Shown: positions 50,716 through 62,330 of the stretch, piece by piece
How positions within the stretch are numbered: position 1 is the first letter of the stretch
Layout: each line of letters starts with the position of its first letter
Assembly: GCA_014843695.1 (NCBI GenBank)
Contig: CM026404.1
Span: 58,143,931-58,207,930 of the forward strand
DNA length: 64,000 nt
Source: Archivesica marissinica
Lineage: Eukaryota; Mollusca; Bivalvia; Venerida; Vesicomyidae
Direction of reading: 5' to 3'
Program-made: the position numbers and the translations under genes
Notes under the pieces: generated by a model
The model's database searches: none
What the model saw: the letters and a program-made list of their open reading frames with translations, nothing else
What the model was told of the DNA's origin: nothing

Positions 50716-50890
50716 CAAGCCCCGCTGGAGCCGTTACGATTGTGCCCCTTGGCAAGGCATTTAATTTCCACGTTGCCTCTTCTCTCTCCCTCGTGGCGAT
50801 GGATTCCATCAGGAATGAGGTATCGAGAGTGATTAATATAAGTTGCAAGAACTTGTTTCGCAATCGCGCTAAAATAAATTTGTATAAACT
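50716..50890 (+). mobile_element. Family 1 SINE, 5'-truncated, with target duplication
   Basis: Begins within the tRNA-like head (AAGCCCCGCTGGAGCCG) and ends TTTGTATAAACT. The 11-bp AACGTTCAATT flanks it at 50705-50715 and 50891-50901. Positions 50902-51246 hold nothing recognised. Confidence 0.9.
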
Positions 50891-51246
50891 AACGTTCAAT
50901 TGATTTAAAAGAATGCATATATGCTGTCAATTTACAAATATCAAATGGACATATATATACGCAAACAGCAATCACTAATGCATATCATTCACACATGCAT
51001 GAACGATGGAGCATGCGATATGATTGCATGCTTTAGATATATGTTTCCTCTCGAGTGTCGCAGAACATATTATAGATATAGTTATATCTTTCGTAGTCTA
51101 CATTGAAAGTGATTCCGAATGGGATACGAACCATTTAATAGTTCATCATATGCTTGCTGTGTAATGAAATATTCCATTGCTTAAATTGAAATATCGAATT
51201 ACATTTATAAATAACATACTTACTGTATATTGTGCTATGTTTTGAT

Positions 51247-53288
51247 AATGTACACTTACACTTACAATGTACACTTACAATGTACACTTACACTTACAAT
51301 GTACACTTACACTTACAATGTACACTTACACTTACAATTACACTTACAATGTACACTTACAATACACTTACACTTACAATGTACACTTACACTTACAATG
51401 TACACTTACAATATACACTTACACTTACAATGTACACTTACAATATACACTTACACTTACAATGTACACTTACACTTACAATGCACACTTACAATGTACA
51501 CTTACACTTACAATGTACACATATACTTACAATGTACACTTACAATGTACACTTACACTTGCAATTTACACACACACTTACAATGTACACTTACACTTAC
51601 AGTGTATACTTACACTTGCAATTTACACATACACTTACAATGTACACATACACTTACAATGTACACTTACACTTACAATGTACACTTACACTTACAATGT
51701 ACACTTGCAATTTACACATACACTTACAATGTACACTTGCAATTTACACATACACTTACAATATACACTTACACTTTACACTTACACCACAATGTACACT
51801 TACCCTTACAATGTACACTTACACTTGCAATTTACACATACATTTACAATATGCACTTACACTTATAATGTACATTTACAATTTACACTTACAATTACAA
51901 AAACACTTACAATGTACACTTACAATTTACACTTACAATGTACACTTACACTTACACTTACAATGTACACTTACAATGTACACTTACACTTACAATATAC
52001 ACTTACAATGTACACTTACAATACACACTTACACTTACAATGCACACTTACAATGTACACTTACACTTACAATGTACACATATACTTACAATGTACACTT
52101 ACACTTGCAATTTACACACATACTTACAATGTACACTTACACTTACAGTGTATACTTACACTTGCAATTTACACATACACTTACAATGTACACATACACT
52201 TACAATGTATACTTACACTTACAGTGTACACTTACACTTACAATGTACACTTACACTTACACTGTACACTTACACCTACAATGTACACTTACAATGTACA
52301 CTTACAATGTACATTTACACTTACAGTGTACACTTACACTTACAATGTACACTTACAATGTACACTTATACTTACAATGTACACATACACTTACAATGTA
52401 TACTTACAATGTACACTTACACTTACAATGTATACTTACACTTGCAATGTACACTTACACTTACAATGTACACTTACACGGTACACTTACACTTGCAATG
52501 TACACATACACTTACAATTTACACTTACAATGTACACTTACAATGTACACTTACACTTACAATGTACGCTTACACTTACAATGTACACTTACAATGTACA
52601 CATACACTTACAATGTACACTTACAATGTACACATACAATGTACACTTACAATGTACACTTACACTTACAATGTAAACTTACACTTACAATGTACACTTA
52701 CACTGTACACTTACAATGTACACTTACAATGTACACTTTACACTTACAATGTACACTTACAATGTACACGTACACTTACAGTGTACACTTACAATGTACA
52801 CTTACACTTACAATGTACACTTACAATGTACACTTACAATGTACACTTACAATGTACACTTACAATGTACACTTACAATGTACACATACACTTACAATGT
52901 ACACTTACAATGTACACTTACAATGTACACTTACAATGTACACTTACACTTACAATGTACTTGTAATATATACTTAAACTTGCAATTTACACATGCACTT
53001 ACAATTTATACTTACAATTTACACTTACAATGTACACTTACAATGTACACTTACAATGTACACTTACAATGTACACTTACCCTTACACTGTACACTTACC
53101 TTTACAATGTACACTTACAATGTACACATACACTTACAATGTACACTTATACTTACAATGTACACTTACACTTTACACTTACAATGTACACTTACAATTT
53201 ACACATACACTTACAATGTACACGTACACTTACAATGTACACTTACACTGACAATGTACACTTATACTTACAATGTACACTTACACTG
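51247..53288. repeat. Satellite array 3: 13-bp unit with 6-bp insertions
   Basis: The unit AATGTACACTTAC alternates with a form that adds ACTTAC (19 bp). Minor variants change ACTTAC to ACATAC or AATG to AATT. The 2-kb array has no stop in any forward frame for long stretches, which gives three overlapping false open frames. Confidence 0.95.
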
Positions 53289-53990
53289 TTTTGAAAACAA
53301 AACTACAAATAGCTAAATGCTTATTTATTATAATTGTTTTTGAAACAAAACTTCAAATAGCTAAATGCTTATTTTATATAATTGTTTTTGAAACAAAACT
53401 TCAAATAGCTAAATGCTTATTTATTATAATTGTTTTTGAAACAAAACTTTAAATAGCTAAATGCTTATTTAATATAATTGTTTTTGAAACAATACAACAA
53501 ATAGCTAAATGCTTATTTATTATAATTGTTTTTGAAACAAAACTTCAAATAGCTAAATGCTTATTTATTATAATTGTTTTTGAAACAAAACTTCAAATAG
53601 CTAAATGCTTATTTAATATAATTGTCTTGAAACAAAACTATAACTAGCTAAATGCTTATTTATTATAATTGTTTTTGAAACAAAACTTCAAATAGCTAAA
53701 TGCTTATTTATTATAATTGTTTTTGAAACAAAACTTCAAATAGCTAAATGCTTATTTAATATAATTTGTTTTGAAACAAAACTTCAAATAGCTAAATGCT
53801 TATTTAATATAATTGTTTTGAAACAAAACTTCAAATAACTAAATAAATATACATGTACAAAGATATTGTTTTGAAACAATTTTCCAATAGCCAATGCTCT
53901 TGGTTATACATGTACATAAGATAAAGTTTTGAAACAAATTTTTCCAATAGACAATGCTCTTGTATATATATGTACTTAATATAATGTTTT
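53289..53990. repeat. 48-bp tandem repeat, about 11 copies plus decayed copies
   Basis: The unit contains TTTTTGAAACAAAACTTCAA and ATAGCTAAATGCTTATTTA. It begins immediately after array 3. From about 53830 the copies are diverged and longer (CAATAGCCAATGCTCTTG). Confidence 0.92.
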
Positions 53991-54463
53991 TCGTACCCTT
54001 CCATATACACAGAGGCACTAACTAGTCTGGTTGTATAACTCCTATATGAACATTTTGCAGGAAAAAAGTAAAGGAAAAATAATTCTTAGTTTTTCTGAAT
54101 CAGTACACCCCATAGCGCATCAGAAAAAAAATCCCCATGAATTGGGCTTGGGGAATGTTTTTCCCAGCACTTTGAAATTTCGGCCCCAAGACCCAATCGA
54201 AGATCCATCAAGATGAGGGGTAGGGCTAACACATTTAAGTCTCTAGTCACTTCTGGTCTAGGTATGATAATGCAAATTGGCATGAGGTTACAAAAATGAT
54301 TACTCTTCACTGGGGTCAATGGATCAAATTGATGTGATGACGTAATCATGACGAAATCCAAGATGGCGTCCATTTTGGCGGAAAAAACGAAAATATTGGC
54401 TACCAGTCAACTCGCGTCATTCTGACTCATTGTTTACTGTTTTTGTTTCATGTAGGCTACCAA

Positions 54464-57400
54464 TTATTCTTGGATATCGACTCTGACAGTGTTTTTACAG
54501 TTTACTCCATGACATCCTCCACAAGCCTCAACACACTGGATTCCATGCTTGAAACAGGTACACAAGTTCGTACCACATTGGTTGGGATTTTGGCTTTTAC
54601 ACTTGCACCTAATGAATTTCAACACACTCTCCGGTGCTACGTCCATGTCCGTCATTAATGGTACAAGTCCGGAACGATCATGTTGCCAACCCCATGAGCA
54701 TGGATCACGCACTTCAGTATCCAAGTTCATCCACTGAATAGTTTGTAGAAATACCCTGAGGCTGTGGAAATGGGCGGCACGTACTGTCGGAGGCATTCGT
54801 TGCGGTTCCAAGATGTTTGACTGCGCACTCATCGTCTGGTACTTGTGAAAGCGAATGGTCGCCAGAGTCCTTTCCTTGCAATATTCACCAGACAAAAAAG
54901 TGAATAAATCTATGCCAAGCTTCCTGACTGTGTCCTGAGTTTCAGCTGAATAGAAATTGTCGGCAATCGCTTGAATTGAGCGGTCTTTTGCTATAGTTTT
55001 CATCAGTTTAGTCTTGCTATGTCCGAATGTTGAAGATGTTGTGTCACATCCACTCCATGCATGTATGAACAGAATGTTTATTTTAGTGACTGGATCAACC
55101 TTTGATGACACATCCTTTACGGAATGAATTGTGGAAGGCCCCACTAGTTTTCGCCTTGTTCCTCCGATGACCTTAGTTTATACAAATTTATTTTAGCTCG
55201 ATTGCGAAACAAGTTCGTTCAACTTATATAAATCACTCTCGAGACCTCATTCCTGATGGAATCCATCGCCACGAGGGAGAGAAGAGGCAACATGGAATTT
55301 AAATGCCTTGCCTAAGGACACAATCGTAGCGGCTCCAGCGGGGCTCGAACTCCAGACCGTTCGCACCTGAAGCGAACGCGCATCCACTGCACCATCACGA
55401 CATGATGACCTTATGAACGTATATGTTCGCCATATCCTCTTTCCAGTGATGCAGAAACAAAACCAAGATGTCCGTGTCATTTGCGATTACTTCAACAGTT
55501 TGCTGGTTCTTGGCATAAGCTAGTGCGGTAGAGACTATTAGTGTATCGGCATCTGCTTGCTTTATGATATGACCATTTGCTTCCAAGGGATCAGTGAGCA
55601 TAGCAATGAAGCCAACTTTATTTGCAATGTTAGCAAAGAACGCTTCCTGATCATTGTACCTACGACGTGACGGGTTCACTTCTATTGTAGCGGCGGGAAG
55701 TCGATCTGATTTGCGTCGGTGGTGTTCGTGATCCTTAGTTGAAAACTCAGGATATCAATCGAATACAACAATACACTGACCGAATTGATGTGTGAGATAT
55801 GACGAGTACTGCTCGAAGACTTCCTGGTATGTGTTGTGTTTCCACCGTATGTAGTGAAGAAGCCAACCGCCGTCGACAACACGCATTTGCTCACCAGATG
55901 GCCTAGTATCTGCTACATCATTATACAGTGCGTTAGCTAATTCAGACTTCACCGGCTTCCTCATGAAATTGTCCTTGAACAAGGATGGAGGACTCACACA
56001 CATTTCCCATTGGAAATATGGCTCCATGTTCTCGCTGATTCTTTGTGAGATGGCCGAACATCGACTGAGTAGAATAGCCGGATCAATGTGCAGTGTTTTC
56101 TTTCGTCCTACCCTTGCTCCGGGTTGGAGATCTTGCAAAGTCTTAATTTGCTCAGATCGCTTAATCTTTGCGCCGTTATATGACACGGAGTCTATCTTTG
56201 ACTGTAATTTAGAGCCAACTTCCTCGGTGATATCACAGTTGATACCATCCCCTTGTTCCGCTGTCAAACCGGTTGACAATGAACGCAAGTCACAACCGTT
56301 GCTGACGAATGGATTGTGATCACCAAACCAGTCTAACAGTTTATCAAGATCAGTGAGGTCGCGGTATTTTCGAGCAATGCTGAGATCTACGTGTTGTTCG
56401 GACGTCCGTATCTTCTACTGCGAGCGAGTTGTCATTGCATCATGGATTGCCATACAGATTGGTAAGGTGAACACCCATTGGTGACGACAGATTCAGTCAG
56501 ACCTCGTCCATGTGTCAAACCACCACGACTTTTTAGCGAACACATGAGCGTTTGCTCTATCACCAAGTCTGACCAGAGTCCGTTAAAACAGTGTTCTGTT
56601 CTTTCCACAGCATGAGCGCCTTCTATGTACTTCTGATATAGCCAGGGATGCTGTTCTGGTAGCTTGGCCATATTGTGCACGTAAAGCCTTGCACTTGTTG
56701 CGTAGTGAATATGTCCTGTTGCTGCAAATAAGTTCAGAAACTCACTACATACTCTCAAATGTCCGTTCCAGTCCTTTAGTCTCTCACATGCTACAAAGTC
56801 TTCTATTTTCCGAATATAATTCAGTAATTGGATCCATAATTGTGCTGTTCTAGACTGTGATGACAATGATATTTTCAATTCTTCAATGCATTTATCTAAC
56901 AAGACAAGTGGCTCCGAGTTTACAATGTCATCACAACGAGTTTCAGCATCGGAATTCAATACGTCACCGAGAAGCTTTTGCAAGGCCTCCACATCCTTTG
57001 TAGTAAGACTGGACTGAAATTTCTCATTGATACCACCGTCATAATCATCATTCTCGTCACGATGTGCCTCGCAGTCCGGTATTATCTGTTCCAGTAAGTT
57101 GGTGGTCAGGCATGCGTCGAGACGATAGACAACCCGTAGTGCCCGTGCAATGGCTTTGCCAGACAATATGTGCAAAATAGCATTGGGGCCAAATATCTGA
57201 CCCAGAGCTTCATAATTATATTCCAGATCCTCGCATCGTATGAAAGATGCTACTGATTGCGCTCATTAATGTATGGAACACACCCAGTCTAATCACAAGT
57301 TTGTTAAGCTGTTTTGTGGCAGCAATTTCAACAGCTTTAATGAAGAGCGGTTGGTCAAATGTTACTGATGTACTTGGCAGTTTCAGTTTCGTCACTTGGT

Positions 57401-58490
57401 CTTGTATGTAAGACAACGTGGAGTAGATGCAGGTTTCATCACTAGGGTTCAGGTCTATGATTGGAAGCATCAACACTTCATCGGCACTAATTCCATCTGT
57501 GTCGTTTTGATAGACACAGTGCATGAATCCAGACCAAGTTGTCCAATCCGGGCTAGGAGTCATTTTGGCTGCAAGTACTTTGGCAGAACTCCAGAGCACC
57601 TTTGAATAATATGACACAGGTGGGATAGTGAATGGTAATATCGTTTCATATATCGTATTGAACTTGAACGTTGACAAGGCGGGGATGGCTGGTGTGACAT
57701 AAAGAATAATTGGTATGCCTTTATCGTAAGTAAGATCGGAAATGTTGACCCTTGCCATACGTTTTACACGCTGGTCGGTAATTTGCTGGCTATTTCGGCG
57801 TTGATACCAAGCAATAATACCCATACCGTGAAAGGTTCCGGTCCCGTCCAAGGTGCGTATGTTTGAATTTGCATTATCTGCAATGTACTGTCCTAACGTC
57901 GGGAATGGCGGTGGGGACAACGATTGCAATGTTTGCTGCTGAAGAATGGACTGCTTGAAAAGCTGAACTTCATTGTATGTGATGGACAAGCCAAATGAGG
58001 AAAGTTCTTCTGTGAGCCACTTTGATCCAAAGACGTGATCTAACTCTATACCAAGACCGAACAGCAGTGGTGAAATTACAGAGTTCGGACGTGCGGCTTG
58101 TGTGATGGCTTGCCCAATTACGTCACACGTTAGCTCATCTTTAATCAGTGTTTCCAGGAACACACGTAGACTAGGAGTCAAAAAGTCTCCGCATTCTTCG
58201 GAACTTTTAATCTCATTTATTCCTGGATACACATCTTTATTATAATTTCTCGCTCGTATTTCTTCCCGGACAAGCTTTGCAGCAGCTATCATCACCCTTT
58301 CTGACTCTTTCTTGCTATCATTGTTCCTCTCCTTGTACCACTCATCACTGACTATGTATGATGCCGTATTTTGGAAGCAAAGCACATCTTTTCTACTGCC
58401 ACCTACCCTGGCGAAAAAGACGGAAACAATATTGTCACACCTGGGATTCGAACCCAGGACACTACGCAAGGCACCAGAAATGCAAATCAA
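54464..58490 (-). pseudogene. Putative transposase of the 4.7-kb element, broken
   Basis: Five minus-strand segments read as one ancestral protein. The first is 58490-57216; its extreme start overlaps a tRNA-like B box near 58445 and is doubtful. Then come 57175-56432 (HILSGKAIARALR), 56288-55755 (ends VVFD then TGA), 55679-55395 (DADTLIVSTALAYAK and ANDTDILVLFLHHWK) and 55144-54464 (FIHAWSGCDTTSSTFGHSK, then MTDMDVAPESVLKFIRCKC and a nine-cysteine tail). The acidic D-x-D patterns suggest a PIN/FEN-like nuclease fold, and the cysteine tail resembles CXC domains. Damage comprises a frameshift near 57216, disruption at 56290-56430, a nonsense codon at 55755 and a SINE at 55176. Similar uncharacterised proteins are common in cnidarian and mollusc genomes. 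Confidence 0.7.
55176..55403 (-). mobile_element. Family 1 SINE inserted in the transposase
   Basis: Near full-length minus-strand copy with tRNA-like head and tail. The 10-bp GATGACCTTA flanks it at 55166-55175 and 55404-55413. It separates the HHWKEDMANIYVHK segment from the GPSTIHSVKD segment of the transposase, so it inserted after the transposon arrived. Confidence 0.93.
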
Positions 58491-58838
58491 ACTGTGAGGA
58501 TCTACAAGAGAGATACATCAAATTACATTACAGGCTGGTATAGAATATATTTCTCAAGTCAGAATGACGTGAGTTGACTGGTAACCAATATTTTCGTTTT
58601 TCCCGCCAAAATGGACGCCATCTTGGATTTCGTCATGATTACATCATCACATCAATTTGCTCCATTGACCCCAGAGAAGAGTAATCACCTTTGTAACCTC
58701 CTGCCAATTTCCATTATCATACCTAGACAAGAAGTGACTAGAGACTTAAATTTGTTAGTCCTACCCCCTATCTTGATGGATCTTCGATTGAGTCTTGGGG
58801 CCGAAATTTCAAAGTGCTTGGAAAAAAATTACCCAAGC

Positions 58839-59030
58839 AGCTGAAAGTTGTGTTTTATTTGAAGAACAATATAAAGACTCGGGATAGGCGTTATATTTGG
58901 ACAGCTTTGTACAAAATTGTCTCAGATAGGGCCATTTTACTGATCGATGCGAAATCTGACATCCCACAGAGTAGAATCCCTGTACTTAAATATATATACT
59001 AGTACCCCCAAACGTGCGAATCCCTGTGGC
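58839..59030. mobile_element. Fragment of the long-inverted-repeat element (right arm only)
   Basis: Matches the outer right arm of the element at 1809-2930, including AACAATATAAAGACTCGGGAT and ending CGAATCCCTGTG. The rest of that element is absent; its truncated side joins the right end of the 4.7-kb transposon. Confidence 0.88.
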
Positions 59031-59230
59031 TGCCACAAACAGGTTTAAGACAAATATATTTTTACTATGTCGCCAGTGTATTTCCATGATCAAGTATATA
59101 ATTCTATAACACCTGTATTACCATGATCATGTAAACCGTTCCATAACACCTTACGAACAAAATACGATTTTTACTTTTAAATCTTCCTATGGAATTATCC
59201 ATTTATTTCGCTAACCAATAAGCATACATG

Positions 59231-59461
59231 GAAGTCGTGATAGCTCAGTGGTAGCGCGTTCGCTTCATGTGCGAAAGGCCCGGAGTTTGAGCCCCGCTGG
59301 AGCCGTTACGATTGTGTCCTTAGGCAAGGCATTTAAATTCCATATGCCTCTTCTCTCTCCCTCGTGGCGATGTATTCCATCAGGAATGAGGTCTCGAGAG
59401 TGATTAGTATAAGTTATAAGAACTTGTTTCGCAATAGAGCTAAAATAAATTTGTATAAACT
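59231..59461 (+). mobile_element. Family 1 SINE, full length
   Basis: Complete tRNA-like head with A box TAGCTCAGTGGTAGCG and B-box-like GAGTTTGAGCCCC, body, and TTGTATAAACT tail. The 14-bp AATAAGCATACATG flanks it at 59217-59230 and 59462-59475. It is the best reference copy of this family here. The sequence from 59476 to 59984 holds nothing recognised. Confidence 0.93.
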
Positions 59462-59984
59462 AATAAGCATACATGTGATCATGTGGTTTACTGTGTACTC
59501 ATAAGATAAATTCATCATTAGTCATTTATGACCAGCGAATTGATACGATATTTATATACTTGGCAACACTTCGGTTGTCCGAGTTAAATAATTGTGGGAA
59601 ATAGTTGACTGGGGGTAAATCTCGCCTTTGCCTGTATATGTGTATGGTTTAATATGTTATACAATTACAACATTTATATCATGAATGACATGTAACATTC
59701 AATTTGCAAGGTGATAATTAACTGTTAAAATAAGTCAGAAATTTCGTACCGTACATATTACACTACATGTGTTATATCCAAATATCTTGAACATACATTT
59801 AAGGAGTGAATTTGGTGCATATCATGCACCGATTTGGCAAAGGTAAACGTAATGTGACTATAGCCTTCATTTAGAGTTGTGTGTACAATTCTATCATTGA
59901 TGAAACCAAACCATATCATAACCAATAGCTGGTCACGAGCATGATTACACGAACTACACTCCTTAGTTTGTTAGATTGTCAGCC

Positions 59985-60165
59985 GCTGCAAAACCTGTTT
60001 TTATTTCGTAAAATGGGGCTGGGGAGGCCATATGAACAACTTGATAGTCCAGGGACCCGGATAGAAAAATTGCAACACATAAATTTGCTAGAAATGAAAG
60101 CTGTTTTTCTGACTGTACACACTTTTCTTCCACAGTTACGGAATCAGAATGTATTAGTTTCAACT
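59985..60165 (+). pseudogene. DIRS-like retroelement, RNase H start
   Basis: One frame reads WGWGGHMNNLIVQGP and, after a frameshift, HINLLEMKAVFLTVHTFLPQL, typical of DIRS/Ngaro RNase H domains. The reading stops in LVST at 60165, and the matching continuation is at 62331. No reverse transcriptase domain is visible upstream, so the 5' part is missing. Confidence 0.8.
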
Positions 60166-62330
60166 TTATTTATTGTTCTTCTTTTGTACAAAGAGCATAT
60201 ATGCATGGAAATTATATAACACACAGGTTGCAGTAAGATAACAAATGATTGGAAAACAAGATAAATACAATCTTATATAAATTCCTCTCCTAGATGGAGC
60301 ATTTAGCAATCCGGTATAAGTAATATAAGCTGTTGTTCTTTGTCTGTTCACGGCTTAAATTGCTCGTTAAAGTTTAATTGTATGATATATATGGTTCTCG
60401 AATCAAGATAGGTTATGCTTGCAATGAATGACCCTCCCTCCCCCACCCGCCCCCAAAACCCCCCCAATACATTCAAAACATCAATATCAGAAATAATTTG
60501 GACTCACACTTGGCATCGGTAGGGAATGGTGAACGGGTAGCTGCGCATCCACCGGTTTGGCGTTTGTTTACAGAAGTCAACTGGGCTGGACATTAAGGTT
60601 ACATAAGTCTAGTGTATGTCAATCGGAGGGTAATGAATGGTTATTGTGTTGGACCGATTACCGTTTTTCCTTTTCGTTAGTTTGATTATTTCCGTCACAT
60701 TTCACTTTTCGTTATTTTCCGCTCTCATATCGAAACTTCCGGGAGGAACAGCGTTTCTTCGTTTTCTTACGAAAACGTTCAATTAATGCGGTCTTATTAG
60801 CAGCGTGTAAGTTGATGTATATTATATCGAATGTATCTAGTCTTTTAATGTGTAAGCTATGAACTTTGTATTTTGTGGCATTGAAATAGAATTTGAGATT
60901 AACTTTTGAGCATGATGTTTCGCCCTCGCTACGCGTCATATTTTTGGATAATTTCGTACTCAATTCTAAAAGTTTATATTATTAAAAGGTCTCTATATAG
61001 GAATATGGTGTGCATACTTGTTATGTTTTATGGATATAATAGTTAATAATTTGTTATAATGTAAAACAACTTTGTTTTGTACATGAATGTTCAGTTATTT
61101 GGTAATTACTTATGATTGTTACATATTGTGTACTTTCAGTGTTTTACCGCTGGGAGAATACAAGCTAGAAGTGACGACGTGCGTCTTTATTCTTCATTGG
61201 TTAAAACTGTATGCATAAGGCAGAACAGTTATACTTAGTGATATTTTGTATTATGAATATGAGGTGTTAGGATATATTAACTAAGCATCGAACCGCCTGG
61301 TGGCTGCGATGAATGCTTGGACATTGATGAAGACGAGAGAGCTGCTATCAAAGGACAAGTACTCGTCGCCTAATTGTTAATGAGTGTGGCACATGGAAGG
61401 TTGGATAGATGTTGACGTTGGACTGCAAATTGTGGGCAATGCAAAAGATAGTGGCTAGCGTCCTCCAGAGTACTGCAAGTACATGAGGGAGAGTCGATTA
61501 TGTTTTTCCTATGTAAATCAAAAGCCGCAAAAGCTGACCCTAATCGTAGTCGAGCGTGGTAGAGTTGTAGCTTTCTCTGTCCGATATTATAAAGAGGTGA
61601 AGACTTTTTCTTGTTGATGCTCAACTTGGCCTTGAAGACTGATTCGTTTCGGTGTTACGGGTTTCTTCTGGAAGGGAATCCATTTTCTGATAGTGGAAGG
61701 GAGGAAGGAAGCTGCATGAGATTGCGTGCGTGTTTGGGGGACAGGTACAGCTGGTATAGAGCGAAGGGAATAAGCTGGAGTGGTGGGTTCTGGGACAAGG
61801 TAGGATAAGTAAAGTGGGGCTCGACTAGTCTTCATCTTGTAGAATAAGATAAGTTGGTGTTTTGCTCTTCTATCGGAGTGTTTCCCAGCAAAGTTCTCTA
61901 AGGAGGCTGTTTTTGTTGCAAAGCTTTGTGGCTCCTGCAACAATTCGCGCAGCTTCAACCTGTACAGATTCTATATCGTTTTTCAATTCGTCAGAGCAGT
62001 TGTCCCATACCACATCACCATATTCCAGAAGGGGCCTAACATACGATATGTACATCCGCTCTAAAGATCGTCTAGATAGATACAATTTGAGTGATCTAAG
62101 AATGCCAATACGCCGCCATGCTTTATTAACCATAGCTGTAATATGTGCCGACCACTTCCCATCTTCGGTAAATGTTAGACCTAGGTGCTTGTGAGAACTA
62201 ACCTGGTTAATGGGGATGCCATCCATGTACAGTAGTGGGTGATTGAGTCTGTTGCGCTTCCTGGAGGAAATCATGGATTCCGTCTTCGATGGATTGAATG
62301 TCACCAACCAAGAATGTGTTAATCCGGTCA
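60166..62330 (-). mobile_element. 5'-truncated non-LTR retrotransposon inserted in the DIRS-like element
   Basis: The insertion splits an RNase H reading frame exactly: LVST ends at 60165 and DNTTVCQYLNRQGG starts at 62331. Its minus-strand 3' end is A-rich (GAAGAACAATAAATAA at 60166 on the minus strand) and its 5' end begins inside the reverse transcriptase. That is the expected shape of a truncated LINE. A clear target duplication was not seen. Positions 60166-61369 are its probable 3' untranslated part and hold no recognised gene. Confidence 0.8.
61370..62325 (-). pseudogene. LINE reverse transcriptase, C-terminal part
   Basis: The minus-strand reading starts near WLVTFNPSKTESM, continues HKHLGLTFTEDGKWSAHI and SYVRPLLEYGDVVWDN, then after a frameshift near 61870-61958 HQLILFYKMK and later SPSCTCSTLEDASHYLLHC. 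These are the thumb and C-terminal cysteine-rich regions of Jockey/CR1-type LINE proteins. The polymerase catalytic core is missing because of the 5' truncation. It ends at 61370. Confidence 0.88.

Larger units (their letters stand above)
54146..58838 (-). mobile_element. 4.7-kb DNA transposon with 282-bp terminal inverted repeats, tentatively Academ-like
   Basis: Inverted arms lie at 54146-54426 and 58557-58838, both including GGCGTCCATTTTGGCGG. Between them is one broken minus-strand protein of about 1,300 residues. A PIN/FEN-like acidic motif followed by a multi-cysteine tail resembles the XPG-type nuclease and cysteine finger described for Academ transposons; no helicase is seen. A clean target-site duplication was not found, and the right end abuts another element fragment. 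Superfamily assignment is inference; the inverted repeats are seen directly. Confidence 0.75.

Noticed and set aside
51230..53316. Three overlapping long open frames rich in Tyr, Thr and Leu
   Set aside because: The 13/19-bp unit has no stop in any forward frame, so all three frames are open. This is the mark of a repeat and not of a gene.
58611..58844. A protein beginning MDAILDFVMITSSHQF in two copies
   Set aside because: The two copies are the left and right terminal inverted repeats of the 4.7-kb transposon; symmetry at the DNA level explains the matching frames.
59231..59305. A functional tRNA gene
   Set aside because: The tRNA-like head is fused to a SINE body, lies between 14-bp target duplications and occurs in several copies.
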